Under the pieces are notes generated by a model. The model saw only the letters and a list, made by a program, of their open reading frames with translations, did not search any database and was not told the DNA's origin. A program made the position numbers and the translations under genes. 36,429 nucleotides of DNA, taken from positions 1 through 36,429 of the forward strand of contig JBDSLU010000315.1 of assembly GCA_039916225.1 (NCBI GenBank). The letters are read 5' to 3'. How positions within the stretch are numbered: position 1 is the stretch's first letter; each line of letters opens with the position of its first letter. Shown piece by piece: positions 23,307 to 30,311 of this stretch. The DNA is from JBDSLU01 sp039916225 (GTDB lineage Bacteria > Acidobacteriota > Vicinamibacteria > Vicinamibacterales > Vicinamibacteraceae).

Positions 23307-24641
23307 TTACTGCGACGCTCCCAGTGAGCTCAGCTGACCGAGCGAATTGTTCAGCTGCTTGATGGCCAAATCGGCAGCAGTGAACTCCTTCTGCAGTGCC
23401 TCGCGGCGGCGCGCCAAACGGAGCTCGTAGTCGGAGATCCGCTGGCCGATCTTCAGGACCTGATCGCTGAGGCGCGTCTGGGCGGTCGGCAACAGGCCGC
23501 CCGCGGACGTGTAGGTGGCGATCGTCGCCGTCAGGTCGCTGAACGCGCCGGTGACCCCCCCGGAGCCGCGGAACAGGTTCTGGACGCCGGCCGTGTCCCG
23601 ATCGAGCGCCGAGTCGAACTCGGCTTCGTTGAATTCGAGCTGCCCGGTCCGGCTGAAGCCGAGGCCGACCTGCGAGACGGCCGTGAAGAGGCCGCCCGGG
23701 ACGGTCCGCTCGGTGTTCAGCACGCGAGCCAGCTGCGAGCGCAGGTCGCGCACCAGCGGGTCGCGGCCGATGCTGGCCGGGTTCTTCTCCTTGGCCGCCA
23801 GCTGCTGGTCGTCGATGAAGGCCACTACATCGTTGTAGGCGGCGGTCATCTTGCGGACGAGTTCCTTCACCGAGGTGCGATCGCCGGTGATGGTGACGAC
23901 GATCGGATTGGTCGGTGCCGCGGTCTTGACCAGCTCGAGCGTGCTCTGCGGCACGACGCCCTGGACCGTGTTGGTCGGGGTCGAGAACGCGATCCCGTTG
24001 ACGGTGCCCTCGGCGTTCGAGGCGTCCTGGGCGTTGGTGGCGGCGAAGCCGACGCCGGAGCCGCCGGACAGGCCGTTGGTGATGGCGAAGGTGTTGGCCG
24101 CGCCGGTCGCCTGACCGGTCACGACGAGCTGGAAGTTGGCGCCGTTCTGGACGACCGAGGCGCTGACGCCGACGTTCGGCGTGCTGTTGATGGCGTCGGC
24201 GAGACCGTCGAGCGTCACGCCACCCGTCAGGGTGACGGCGACGCCGCCGATGGTCAGCGTGCCGGCGCCCGCGACGATCGTCGAATCGTGGTCGGTATGG
24301 ACGCTCGCCGTGCCCGTCACCTGGGCCTTGGCCAGGCTGGTCACGGCGATCGAGTAGCTGCCGCGAGGCGTGGTGCCGCCGACCTGCACGGTGGCGGCGG
24401 TCGGATCGGACACCGTCGCGCTGCGGCCCTCGAAGGCGTTGGCCGAGGTCAGCGACGCGACAGAGCTCTCGAGGCTGGCCAGCTTCGAGGCGAACTGCGA
24501 GAAGAAGGTCTTCTGACGGGTGAGAGCGGTCTGCTGGGTCTCCAGCTGGGTGACCGGAATCCGCTCCTGAGCCATCAGGGCGTTCAGTACCGAGCTGAAG
24601 TCGATGTTGTTGAAGCCGCTCAGCGTGATTGGCGAGCTCAT
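23307..24641 (-). CDS. fliD: Flagellar filament cap protein FliD
   Basis: A 444-residue cap protein. The N-terminal FliD domain (SPITLSGFNNIDFSSVLNAL, then MAQERIPVTQLETQQTAL) and the C-terminal helix (LARRREALQKEFTAADLAIK) are diagnostic. A flagellin-hook IN-type segment occurs mid-protein. FliD caps the filament tip and folds incoming flagellin. AAGGAG sits about seven bases before the ATG at 24641. A sigma-28-like promoter lies about 56 bases upstream. Confidence 0.97.
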   Translation of the reverse strand: MSSPITLSGFNNIDFSSVLNALMAQERIPVTQLETQQTALTRQKTFFSQFASKLASLESSVASLTSANAFEGRSATVSDPTAATVQVGGTTPRGSYSIAVTSLAKAQVTGTASVHTDHDSTIVAGAGTLTIGGVAVTLTGGVTLDGLADAINSTPNVGVSASVVQNGANFQLVVTGQATGAANTFAITNGLSGGSGVGFAATNAQDASNAEGTVNGIAFSTPTNTVQGVVPQSTLELVKTAAPTNPIVVTITGDRTSVKELVRKMTAAYNDVVAFIDDQQLAAKEKNPASIGRDPLVRDLRSQLARVLNTERTVPGGLFTAVSQVGLGFSRTGQLEFNEAEFDSALDRDTAGVQNLFRGSGGVTGAFSDLTATIATYTSAGGLLPTAQTRLSDQVLKIGQRISDYELRLARRREALQKEFTAADLAIKQLNNSLGQLSSLGASQ

Positions 24642-24696
24642 GACGCGCTCCTTTCGACCGGCCGAGGTAGACGTCGGCCTGGGTCCCTCGCCCGAG

Positions 24697-24723
24697 TAAT
24701 CGGACGCCGGAGGGGAGACTTGA
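24697..24723 (-). promoter_or_regulatory. Sigma-28 (FliA) promoter for fliD
   Basis: On the minus strand, TCAAGTCT (24723-24716), an 11-base spacer, then TCCGATTA (24704-24697). It aligns with the fliC and flgM promoters of this window and with the sigma-28 consensus. It lies between the fliC terminator and fliD, so fliD-fliS-fliT can be transcribed separately from fliC. Confidence 0.6.
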
Positions 24724-24800
24724 ATACGCGTCGCCCCGCGAGGAATGGCGGGGTCGGGCGAGCCGGCGGGCGAGCCGTACAGCGAACGAGACGGCGACGG

Positions 24801-24841
24801 AAGAAAGGGCCGGGACGGCCGTCAGGAGGCGGCCGTCCCGG
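24801..24841 (-). terminator. Intrinsic terminator of fliC
   Basis: A perfect 12-bp stem pairs 24830-24841 with 24810-24821 across an 8-base loop. It is followed on the minus strand by the T-rich stretch CCTTTCTTCC. It starts 15 bases after the fliC stop codon and before the fliD promoter. This is a canonical Rho-independent terminator for the abundant flagellin transcript. Confidence 0.85.
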
Positions 24842-24856
24842 CGAGTCGAACTCGAA

Positions 24857-25660
24857 TTACCGCAGGAGCGAAAGAACCGCCGACGTCGACTGGTTGGCCT
24901 GCGACAGGGCCGCGATGCCGGCCTGGTTCAGGATGTTGAACCGGGTCAGGTTGGCCGACTCTTCCGCGATGTTCGCATCACGGATGCGGCTCTCGGCAGC
25001 GCGGGTGTTGACAATCTGCGACTGCGCCAGGTTGATGGCGTAGGACAGGCGGTTCTCGAGCTGACCGACCTGACCCTGCACCGCGCCGAGCGTCGTGATG
25101 GCCGAGGCCACCGTGGTGACCGCCGTCACCGCCGCCGCCTGGCTGTTGATGTTGGTGGCGTTGATGGCGAGCGCCGTCGCGTCCGCCGCACCGACGTTAC
25201 CGGCCACGACGCCGCTCGCGCCGTTGTTGCTGACGAACACGGAGAAGCCGGCCGCCGTGGTCAGACCCGCGACCGTCGCTTCACGCGAGATTTCCGAGAT
25301 GACGTCCGTGAACTCGGCGTTCAGCGTGGTGCGCGAGGCCGTCGACGTCTGGCCCGAAGCCGCCGCGGTGGCGAGCGTCGAGAGACGGTCGAGCAGCTTC
25401 GAGATGTTGTCCAGCGCGCCGTCCTTGATCTGCAGGTTCGACAGACCGTCGTTGGCGTTGCGGACGCCCTGGTTCAGGACAGCCACTTCCGAGCGGAACG
25501 AGTTGGCCACGGCCAGACCGGCCGCGTCGTCGCCCGACTTGTTGATGCGGAAGCCGCTCGACACGCGGGTCAGCGCCTGGTTCAGGCCAATGTTGGTCGA
25601 GAACAGGTTCGACTGCGCGTTGACCGAAGCGAGGTTGGTGATAACTGAGAATGAAGCCAT
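24857..25660 (-). CDS. fliC: Flagellin FliC (short form)
   Basis: A 267-residue flagellin. Conserved N-terminal D0/D1 helices (LNQALTRVSSGFRINKSGDD, then AAGLAVANSFRSEVAVLNQG) and C-terminal helices (AESRIRDANIAEESANLTRF, then NILNQAGIAALSQANQSTSA) are complete. Only about 60 residues of Ala/Thr/Val-rich sequence lie between them, so there is no sizeable D2/D3 domain. The leader has a sigma-28-type promoter, three predicted CsrA hairpins and GGAGG nine bases before ATG. A strong terminator follows. Ser/Thr residues in the variable part could carry the nonulosonic acid predicted from nearby sugar genes. Confidence 0.98.
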   Translation of the reverse strand: MASFSVITNLASVNAQSNLFSTNIGLNQALTRVSSGFRINKSGDDAAGLAVANSFRSEVAVLNQGVRNANDGLSNLQIKDGALDNISKLLDRLSTLATAAASGQTSTASRTTLNAEFTDVISEISREATVAGLTTAAGFSVFVSNNGASGVVAGNVGAADATALAINATNINSQAAAVTAVTTVASAITTLGAVQGQVGQLENRLSYAINLAQSQIVNTRAAESRIRDANIAEESANLTRFNILNQAGIAALSQANQSTSAVLSLLR

Positions 25661-25669
25661 GGTGATGAT

Positions 25670-25738
25670 CCTCCGTGATTAGTGTTCCCGGCGTCCTTGC
25701 CAGGTGCCCCGCGCGTCCCTGCGCGGTGGCCTTTTCGT
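25670..25738 (-). promoter_or_regulatory. fliC leader with three CsrA-type GGA hairpins
   Basis: Read as mRNA (minus strand), three CANGGANG matches occur. CAGGGACG (25721-25714) lies in hairpin CCGCGC-AGGGAC-GCGCGG. CAAGGACG (25699-25692) lies in CUGGC-AAGGAC-GCCGG, with one G-U pair. CACGGAGG (25677-25670) lies in a 3-bp AUC-ACGGAG-GAU hairpin and contains the GGAGG ribosome site. Each has GGA inside a 6-nt loop, the preferred CsrA target form. With fliW-csrA nearby, this predicts translational repression of flagellin relieved by FliW. The upstream-plus-SD site layout resembles the Bacillus hag leader. Confidence 0.75.
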
Positions 25739-25780
25739 GTGTAGGCGGGGCGGCTATCCGCACACCCCAGTCGTAGGAGT

Positions 25781-25807
25781 TAATCGACGGAGAGTGGGCG
25801 AGCTTTA
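25781..25807 (-). promoter_or_regulatory. Sigma-28 (FliA) promoter for fliC
   Basis: On the minus strand, TAAAGCTC (25807-25800), an 11-base spacer, then GTCGATTA (25788-25781). This is a good match to the sigma-28 consensus TAAAGTTT-N11-GCCGATAA. The -10 and following bases (GTCGATTAACTCC) are identical to the flgM promoter. The expected start site gives a leader of about 115 bases that includes all three CsrA-type sites. Confidence 0.78.
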
Positions 25808-26040
25808 AGGGCCCGGCCGATCCAGGGACGCGGCGAGCACGGGGGTGCAATTCCGGTGCGGTTCCGTCCAGACCTGTCGGCGGGGCGACATCTGGCGCGT
25901 GCCGGCGCGCTCCCGACCCCCGGAAATCCAGCTGAAATGGCCGCTTTGCGGTCCGGCTGGCGGTTCGGCAGGGATTTCGCACTTCGCCCAGGCAATCGGG
26001 TGGGACTCCGCCCGGCGAGAGAGTACTGGAGCATCCCAAC

Positions 26041-26640
26041 GTGGCTACCGTCCTGCTGAATGGCACCGCCTTCGCGCCTGCGACCCCTGTTCCGAGTTGG
26101 GGCCCGCTCCTCGACGCCGTCGATCGACACGTCGCCCCGTCGGGCGAGATCGTCGCCGCCGTGCGCTTCGACGGCGTGGACGAACCGGGCTTCCGCGACG
26201 ACGCCGTGCTCGGCATCGCCCTCGGCAGCGAGTTGATCGTCGAGATCGAGACGCTGCACCCGAACGACCTGCTCGGCAACGTGCTCGACGAAGCGAGCCG
26301 CTCGCTGCCGGCCGTCGCGGCCTCGGCTCGCGAGCTCGCCGCCGTGCTGCGCGGTGCGCAGGTCGATGGCGCGGCGCGGGGCATCGGCCAGCTCGCCGAG
26401 ACCATCGCCAATCTCGTGCAACTGGTCGTCGCCGCCGCCACCGCTCGTGGCGCCGCCCTCGAGACGCTCGAGACCCGCGACGGTCTGGCGATGCCGCTGC
26501 TGCGGGCCCTCGACGCGCATTTGATGCCTTTGCTCGAAGCGCAGCGTGGCGGCGACTGGATCACCGTCGCCGACATCCTCGAGTACGACATCGCGCCGTT
26601 CATGCCTCGCTTCGAGGCCGTGATCGACAGCCTCCGCTAG
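26041..26640 (+). CDS. Unrecognised helical protein divergent from fliC
   Basis: A 199-residue protein with a GTG start and GGAG nine bases upstream. I do not recognise the family. The first 80 residues appear mixed alpha/beta (EIVAAVRFDGVDEPGF, VLGIALGSELIVEIETL). The rest is strongly helical and ends in a distinctive RGGDWITVADILEYDIAPFM then PRFEAVIDSLR tail. There is no signal peptide or membrane segment, so a cytoplasmic protein is expected. Its place beside fliC, within a flagellar island, suggests a flagellar chaperone or glycosylation accessory; this is inference only. A perfect 21-bp hairpin begins at its last base. Confidence 0.7.
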   Translation: MATVLLNGTAFAPATPVPSWGPLLDAVDRHVAPSGEIVAAVRFDGVDEPGFRDDAVLGIALGSELIVEIETLHPNDLLGNVLDEASRSLPAVAASARELAAVLRGAQVDGAARGIGQLAETIANLVQLVVAAATARGAALETLETRDGLAMPLLRALDAHLMPLLEAQRGGDWITVADILEYDIAPFMPRFEAVIDSLR

Positions 26641-26686
26641 TGTCCCGAGTCAGAGATTCGGTCGGCGAATCTCTGACTCGGGACAC
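26640..26686. repeat. Perfect 21-bp palindromic hairpin
   Basis: Bases 26640-26660 pair perfectly with 26666-26686 across the 5-base loop GTCGG. The arms begin GTGTCCCGAGTCAG and end CTGACTCGGGACAC. The hairpin starts at the stop codon of the 26041 gene. No T-run follows on the plus strand. It is either a terminator-like 3' end or a copy of a dispersed palindromic repeat. Confidence 0.75.
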
Positions 26687-27055
26687 GGGTTCGACTTCGC
26701 ATATTCCTCCGCGCTCGCCGCTCGCCGCACGCGCGGCGAGTGCGCGCACCTCGGCGATCGATTCTGCGTAAGACGCCTGCGAGGGTCCTGCCGGCCGACG
26801 ACGTGGTCGGATGGCCGACGCCCAGCTGGTGTGGTGCGCATGACCGACGTTGACCGTGGTTGCACCTCATTGTCTGTAACTCGTTGGCCCGACACCCGTC
26901 GGGCGGTCCGGGCATCGGTCTTGCTGTAGGCGGAGTCCGTCGGGTGTTCTCGGGCAGGCTTGGCGCACTTTCGCGTGCAACGCCGCCAGGACGAGAACGA
27001 CGCGACGACAAGCGCTGTCGAACGACCGGACGGCGCGGACACAGGGATGATCGCA
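26687..27055. other. Intergenic region upstream of the NHL/sugar operon
   Basis: About 370 bases without a supportable gene on either strand. A weak sigma-70-like pair, TTGACC (26850-26855) and TCTGTA (26873-26878), is spaced by 17 bases. A 7-bp hairpin, GCCCGAC-ACCC-GTCGGGC, lies at 26887-26904. Both could serve the operon that starts at 27056. The overlapping minus-strand open frame has shadow-like composition. Confidence 0.4.
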
Positions 27056-27997
27056 ATGGCACAGGCACTGGTTCTCGTCACGCCCGGCTCGGAGGCACTC
27101 ACTCCCGCGGCGCGTCCGCTGCGCGCGGCCGCGTCTGCGCCGGCGCCTCGCGGCCGCAGCTTCGCGTGCTGCCCCGAGACCGACCAGATCGCCGTCATCG
27201 ACGCCGCCGGTCGTCTGTGCGAACTGTTCGGTGAGGCCGGCGCGGGACCGGGCCAGTTCGACCAGCCGTCGCATGTGATCGTCGTCTCGCCCCGCTTCGA
27301 AGGCGAAGACGCCCAGGTCGAAGGGATCGCGCTGGTGGCGGTCGCCGACCGCGGCAACAATCGCGTACAGCTGTTCGAGCCCGAGGGACAGCTGGTCGCC
27401 ATCATCGGCGCCCCGGAAGGGTCAACCGAAGTGGCCACCGAGTGGCGCGACGCGCGCGCCGGCTGGCCGTTCTTCCGCGTCGGCGGCGACCCGCGCCTCG
27501 ACGCGCCGGTCCGCCTCGAATGGGCCGATCCGCTCCTCGTCGTCGTCGGCGCCGACGGCAGCCGCACGCCGATCGATTTGGCCGCGGCGATGCTGCCCTC
27601 GTTCGACGCGTGGCTGACCACGGCGTCGCGTCCGATGCTGGCGGCGGCGCATCACCACTTCCGCCACAAGGTCCGGAGCGATATGCTTGCCCAGCCGCTC
27701 GCCGCGATCGAGACGGCGCTCGGCTCAGCCAGCCTGACGGCCGGCGACGCCGACGCGGCGGCGCGGTTGTGGAGTCTGAGCTGGCCGACGGCGCTCGAGC
27801 GCCAGGCGCGCGAGGCGCACGCTACCGTCCGCGATCGCGCGGCGATGGCGGCGGCGTTCAGGCTCGGTGGGATCGCGCGGGTGGGTGCGGTGCGTGCGGC
27901 CATCCGTCAGAGCCTCGGCGCGTTCGCGTTGCCGATGCTCACCGACGGCGATCGGGGAGGTCCGGTCCCGCGCCGTCTTGTTGGGGAGGCGTGTTGA
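27056..27997 (+). CDS. NHL-repeat (beta-propeller-like) protein heading the sugar operon
   Basis: A 313-residue protein. Residues about 30-120 contain NHL-type repeat signatures: DQIAVIDAAGRLCELFGEAG followed by GPGQFDQPSHVIVV, then VADRGNNRVQLFEPEGQLVA. There are too few for a complete six-blade propeller. The C-terminal half is Ala-rich and helical with no recognised motif. There is no signal peptide from ATG 27056; an ATG at 27047 is also possible. It ends inside the start region of the PseC-like gene, so it is co-translated with the nonulosonic-acid genes. Function is unknown; a binding or scaffold role is the most that can be inferred. Confidence 0.7.
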   Translation: MAQALVLVTPGSEALTPAARPLRAAASAPAPRGRSFACCPETDQIAVIDAAGRLCELFGEAGAGPGQFDQPSHVIVVSPRFEGEDAQVEGIALVAVADRGNNRVQLFEPEGQLVAIIGAPEGSTEVATEWRDARAGWPFFRVGGDPRLDAPVRLEWADPLLVVVGADGSRTPIDLAAAMLPSFDAWLTTASRPMLAAAHHHFRHKVRSDMLAQPLAAIETALGSASLTAGDADAAARLWSLSWPTALERQAREAHATVRDRAAMAAAFRLGGIARVGAVRAAIRQSLGAFALPMLTDGDRGGPVPRRLVGEAC

Positions 27998-29169
27998 GAC
28001 CAGCCACGGATCTCGTCGTCTCCTTCGCGCCGCCGGATATCGGCGAGGCCGAGATGCGAGCCGTGCTCGACGTCATGCAATCGGGTTGGCTGACGACGGG
28101 TCCCAAGGTCAAAGCGTTCGAGGCGGCGGTGGCCGCCTACACCGGCGCCCAACACGCCGTCGCGGTCAACTCCGGCACCGCCGCCCTCCACCTGTCGCTG
28201 CTCGTCGCTGGCATCGAGGCCGGGCGCGAAGTCATCACCACCCCGTACACGTTCTGCGCGACGATCAACGCGATCATCCACGCCGGCGGCACCCCGGTGC
28301 TGGCCGACATCGATCTCGCGACGCTCAACATCGATCCGGCGGCTGTCGAGGCCGCGGTCACGCCGCAGACGGCGGCCCTCTTGCCGGTCCACTTCGCCGG
28401 CCGGCCCGCGGCGCTGGCCCGCCTCGGCGGCATCGCCTCGCGCCATGGCCTCACCGTCATCGACGACGCCGCGCACGCCTTCGGCGCCGCCGCCGGGCCG
28501 CGCCGCATCGGCGCCGCCACGGATCTCACCGCCTTCAGTTTCCACGCCGTCAAGAACATCACGACGGGGGAGGGCGGCATGGTCACGACCGATCGCGCCG
28601 ACTGGGCGGAACGGATCCGCGTGCTGGCGCTGCACGGCATGAGCCGCGACGCGTGGGCCCGCTACTCCGGCCGCGGTGCGGCGCAGTACGAAGTCGTCGA
28701 AGCGGGCTTCAAGTACAACATGATGGATCTGCAGGCGGCCATCGGCCTGCAGCAACTGGCGCGCATCGACGCCCTGCAGGCGCATCGGCGCACGCTGTGG
28801 CAGCGCTACGACGAGGGCCTGGCCGGCCTGCCGCTGACCCGCCCCGCGCCGGCGACCCGGCACGACGTGGGCGAACCCGAGCCGACGCACGCGCATCATC
28901 TCTATACCGTGCTCGTCGATCACGGGCTGTGCGGCTGGAACCGCGACGACCTGGCCGCGGCGCTGCGCGACCGGGGCATCGCGACCAGCGTGCACTTCAA
29001 GGCGCTGCACCTGCACCGCTATTACGCCGAGCGCTTCGGCTATCGCCGCGGCATGTTCCCGAATGCCGAGTTCGTGTCGGATCGTACGCTGTCGCTGCCG
29101 CTGTCGGCCGGCACCGACGAGGCCGACGTCGATCGCGTGATTACCGTCCTGCGCGAACTGGTGAAGTGA
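27994..29169 (+). CDS. pseC: PseC-like PLP aminotransferase (DegT/DnrJ/EryC1 family)
   Basis: A 391-residue sugar aminotransferase. The PLP-binding Lys187 lies in SFHAVKNITTGEGGMVTT, the form found in PseC, the UDP-4-keto-6-deoxy-AltNAc transaminase, and in SpsC. Other signatures are HAVAVNSGTAALHLSLLVAG, VIDDAAHAFGA and GFKYNMMDLQAAIGLQQLAR. It would add the 4-amino group to a UDP-6-deoxy sugar on the way to a nonulosonic acid. GGGGAGG lies four bases before TTG 27994; GTG 27991 is an alternative. No PseB-type dehydratase is encoded in the window. Confidence 0.85.
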   Translation: MRPATDLVVSFAPPDIGEAEMRAVLDVMQSGWLTTGPKVKAFEAAVAAYTGAQHAVAVNSGTAALHLSLLVAGIEAGREVITTPYTFCATINAIIHAGGTPVLADIDLATLNIDPAAVEAAVTPQTAALLPVHFAGRPAALARLGGIASRHGLTVIDDAAHAFGAAAGPRRIGAATDLTAFSFHAVKNITTGEGGMVTTDRADWAERIRVLALHGMSRDAWARYSGRGAAQYEVVEAGFKYNMMDLQAAIGLQQLARIDALQAHRRTLWQRYDEGLAGLPLTRPAPATRHDVGEPEPTHAHHLYTVLVDHGLCGWNRDDLAAALRDRGIATSVHFKALHLHRYYAERFGYRRGMFPNAEFVSDRTLSLPLSAGTDEADVDRVITVLRELVK

Positions 29170-29172
29170 ATC

Positions 29173-30294
29173 GTGGCTGCTCGCGGGAGACCTCGGGGTG
29201 GGTCGGCGCGCCGTCTGGCGGGTGACGCCAGGCCTGCGCCGGAGGTGGCCTTCCGCGTCGCCGCCAGCCCTCGCATCGGCTTCGGGCATCTGGTCCGCGC
29301 CATCCATCTCGCCCGCGCGCTCGGTGTCCCACCGCGTGTTTCGATCCGAGGCACGATCGATGCGGCTGAGACAGCGTCCCGCCTCGGCGCGGAGCGACTC
29401 GCGGGGTCGATCCGCGAGGTGATGCGGCCCGGCCTCGGTCTCCTGGTCATCGACGATCCGTCGCGCGCGGCTGCCGAACCGTGGCTGCGCGCCGCCGGGC
29501 GTGCCGGCGTCGCCGTGGCCTCGCTGCACGACGTCGGCCTGGCGCCGCTGCCGTCCGACCTGGCCATCGACGGCAGCCTGGGTGCGCGCCGTGTTCACGG
29601 GCTCGGACGCGACGTCGCGGCCTGTCGGCTGGGGCCGACCTTCGCGGTGCTCTCGCCGGACGTCGTCAGCCGCCGTCGCGCGCCATCCGAGCAGGCCGGG
29701 CGCGCCGCCACGATCGTCATCGGCTTGGGCGGCGGACGGCAGGCGAGGGCCGGCCTGACGATCGCCCGGCACCTCCGCATCGGCCTCGATTGCCGGCCCG
29801 GGCTGAGTCGGGCACGGGTCTTGCTGAGTCTGGGCCTTGGTTCTGGCGCGCGCCTCGAGGGGATCGGTTCGCTCGACGGCGTCGCCGTCATCGCGTCGCC
29901 ACGGTTCCGCGCCGCGCTGGCACGGGCGACCGTGGCTGTCGTCGCCGGCGGCACGACGCTCTACGAGGCGTGTGCGCTCGGAACGCCGGTGGTGGCGGTC
30001 CCGGTCGTCGCGGGACAGGCGACGACGGTTCGGCGGTTCGTGCGGGCCGGGTTGGCTGTTGGAACGGGACCACTGCGGGGAGTGGCGGTCGGCAGCGCGC
30101 GGTGGGCGCGGGCCGCCGCCGACGCGGCGCTCGATCTCCTGGCGGACGCCCGGCGTCGCGAGGTCATGGCGCGCCGCGGACAGGCGGTCATCGACGGGCG
30201 GGGCGCGGAGCGGGTGGCGCAGGCGATCAGGGCGGTACTGGCAGCTGCGCAGCGGACCACAATGACGAACACGAGGACGAGAATGCAACCGTGA
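29173..30294 (+). CDS. pseG: PseG/SpsG-like UDP-sugar hydrolase or glycosyltransferase-fold protein
   Basis: A 373-residue GT-B-fold protein. The N-terminal motif FRVAASPRIGFGHLVRAIHL matches the R-x-D-x3-x-I-G-x-GH signature of PseG, though the Asp is Ala here. The C-terminal VAGGTTLYEACALGTPVVAV matches its nucleotide-binding segment. PseG removes UDP from the 2,4-diacetamido-trideoxy sugar before condensation. The first 24 residues are Arg/Gly-rich and may be a misassigned start; GTG 29245 begins just at the family N-terminus. The last residues (TNTRTRMQP) look like low-complexity read-through. It lies between PseC-like and PseI-like genes, which supports the call. Confidence 0.75.
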   Translation: MAARGRPRGGSARRLAGDARPAPEVAFRVAASPRIGFGHLVRAIHLARALGVPPRVSIRGTIDAAETASRLGAERLAGSIREVMRPGLGLLVIDDPSRAAAEPWLRAAGRAGVAVASLHDVGLAPLPSDLAIDGSLGARRVHGLGRDVAACRLGPTFAVLSPDVVSRRRAPSEQAGRAATIVIGLGGGRQARAGLTIARHLRIGLDCRPGLSRARVLLSLGLGSGARLEGIGSLDGVAVIASPRFRAALARATVAVVAGGTTLYEACALGTPVVAVPVVAGQATTVRRFVRAGLAVGTGPLRGVAVGSARWARAAADAALDLLADARRREVMARRGQAVIDGRGAERVAQAIRAVLAAAQRTTMTNTRTRMQP

Positions 30295-30311
30295 CCGGGA
30301 CGAGGACGACG

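Larger units (their letters stand above)
25661..26040. other. Divergent intergenic region between fliC and the 26041 gene
   Basis: This 380-base stretch holds the fliC leader RNA with its CsrA-type hairpins (25670-25738) and the fliC sigma-28 promoter (25781-25807) on the minus strand. The remaining 230 bases, up to the GTG at 26041, show no convincing gene. I found no clear sigma-70, sigma-54 or sigma-28 promoter for the plus strand, only a GGAG ribosome site at 26028-26031. Confidence 0.6.

Noticed and set aside
25937..25952. Possible sigma-54 promoter (TGGCCGCTTTGC) before the 26041 gene
   Set aside because: The spacing between GG and GC is too short for a -24/-12 element.
25841..26771. 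A 308-residue alternative plus-strand frame overlapping the 26041 gene
   Set aside because: Its product is Arg-rich and without domains, while the 26041 frame has a normal composition and a ribosome site.
26960..26990. Possible sigma-54 promoter (TGGCGCACTTTCGC)
   Set aside because: The GG-to-GC spacing is nine bases rather than the required ten, and no enhancer-binding protein gene is in the window.
26637..27068. A 143-residue minus-strand open frame in the gap before the NHL gene
   Set aside because: Arg/Pro/Ser-rich composition without motifs, and it runs through the perfect hairpin. It looks like a GC-rich shadow frame.
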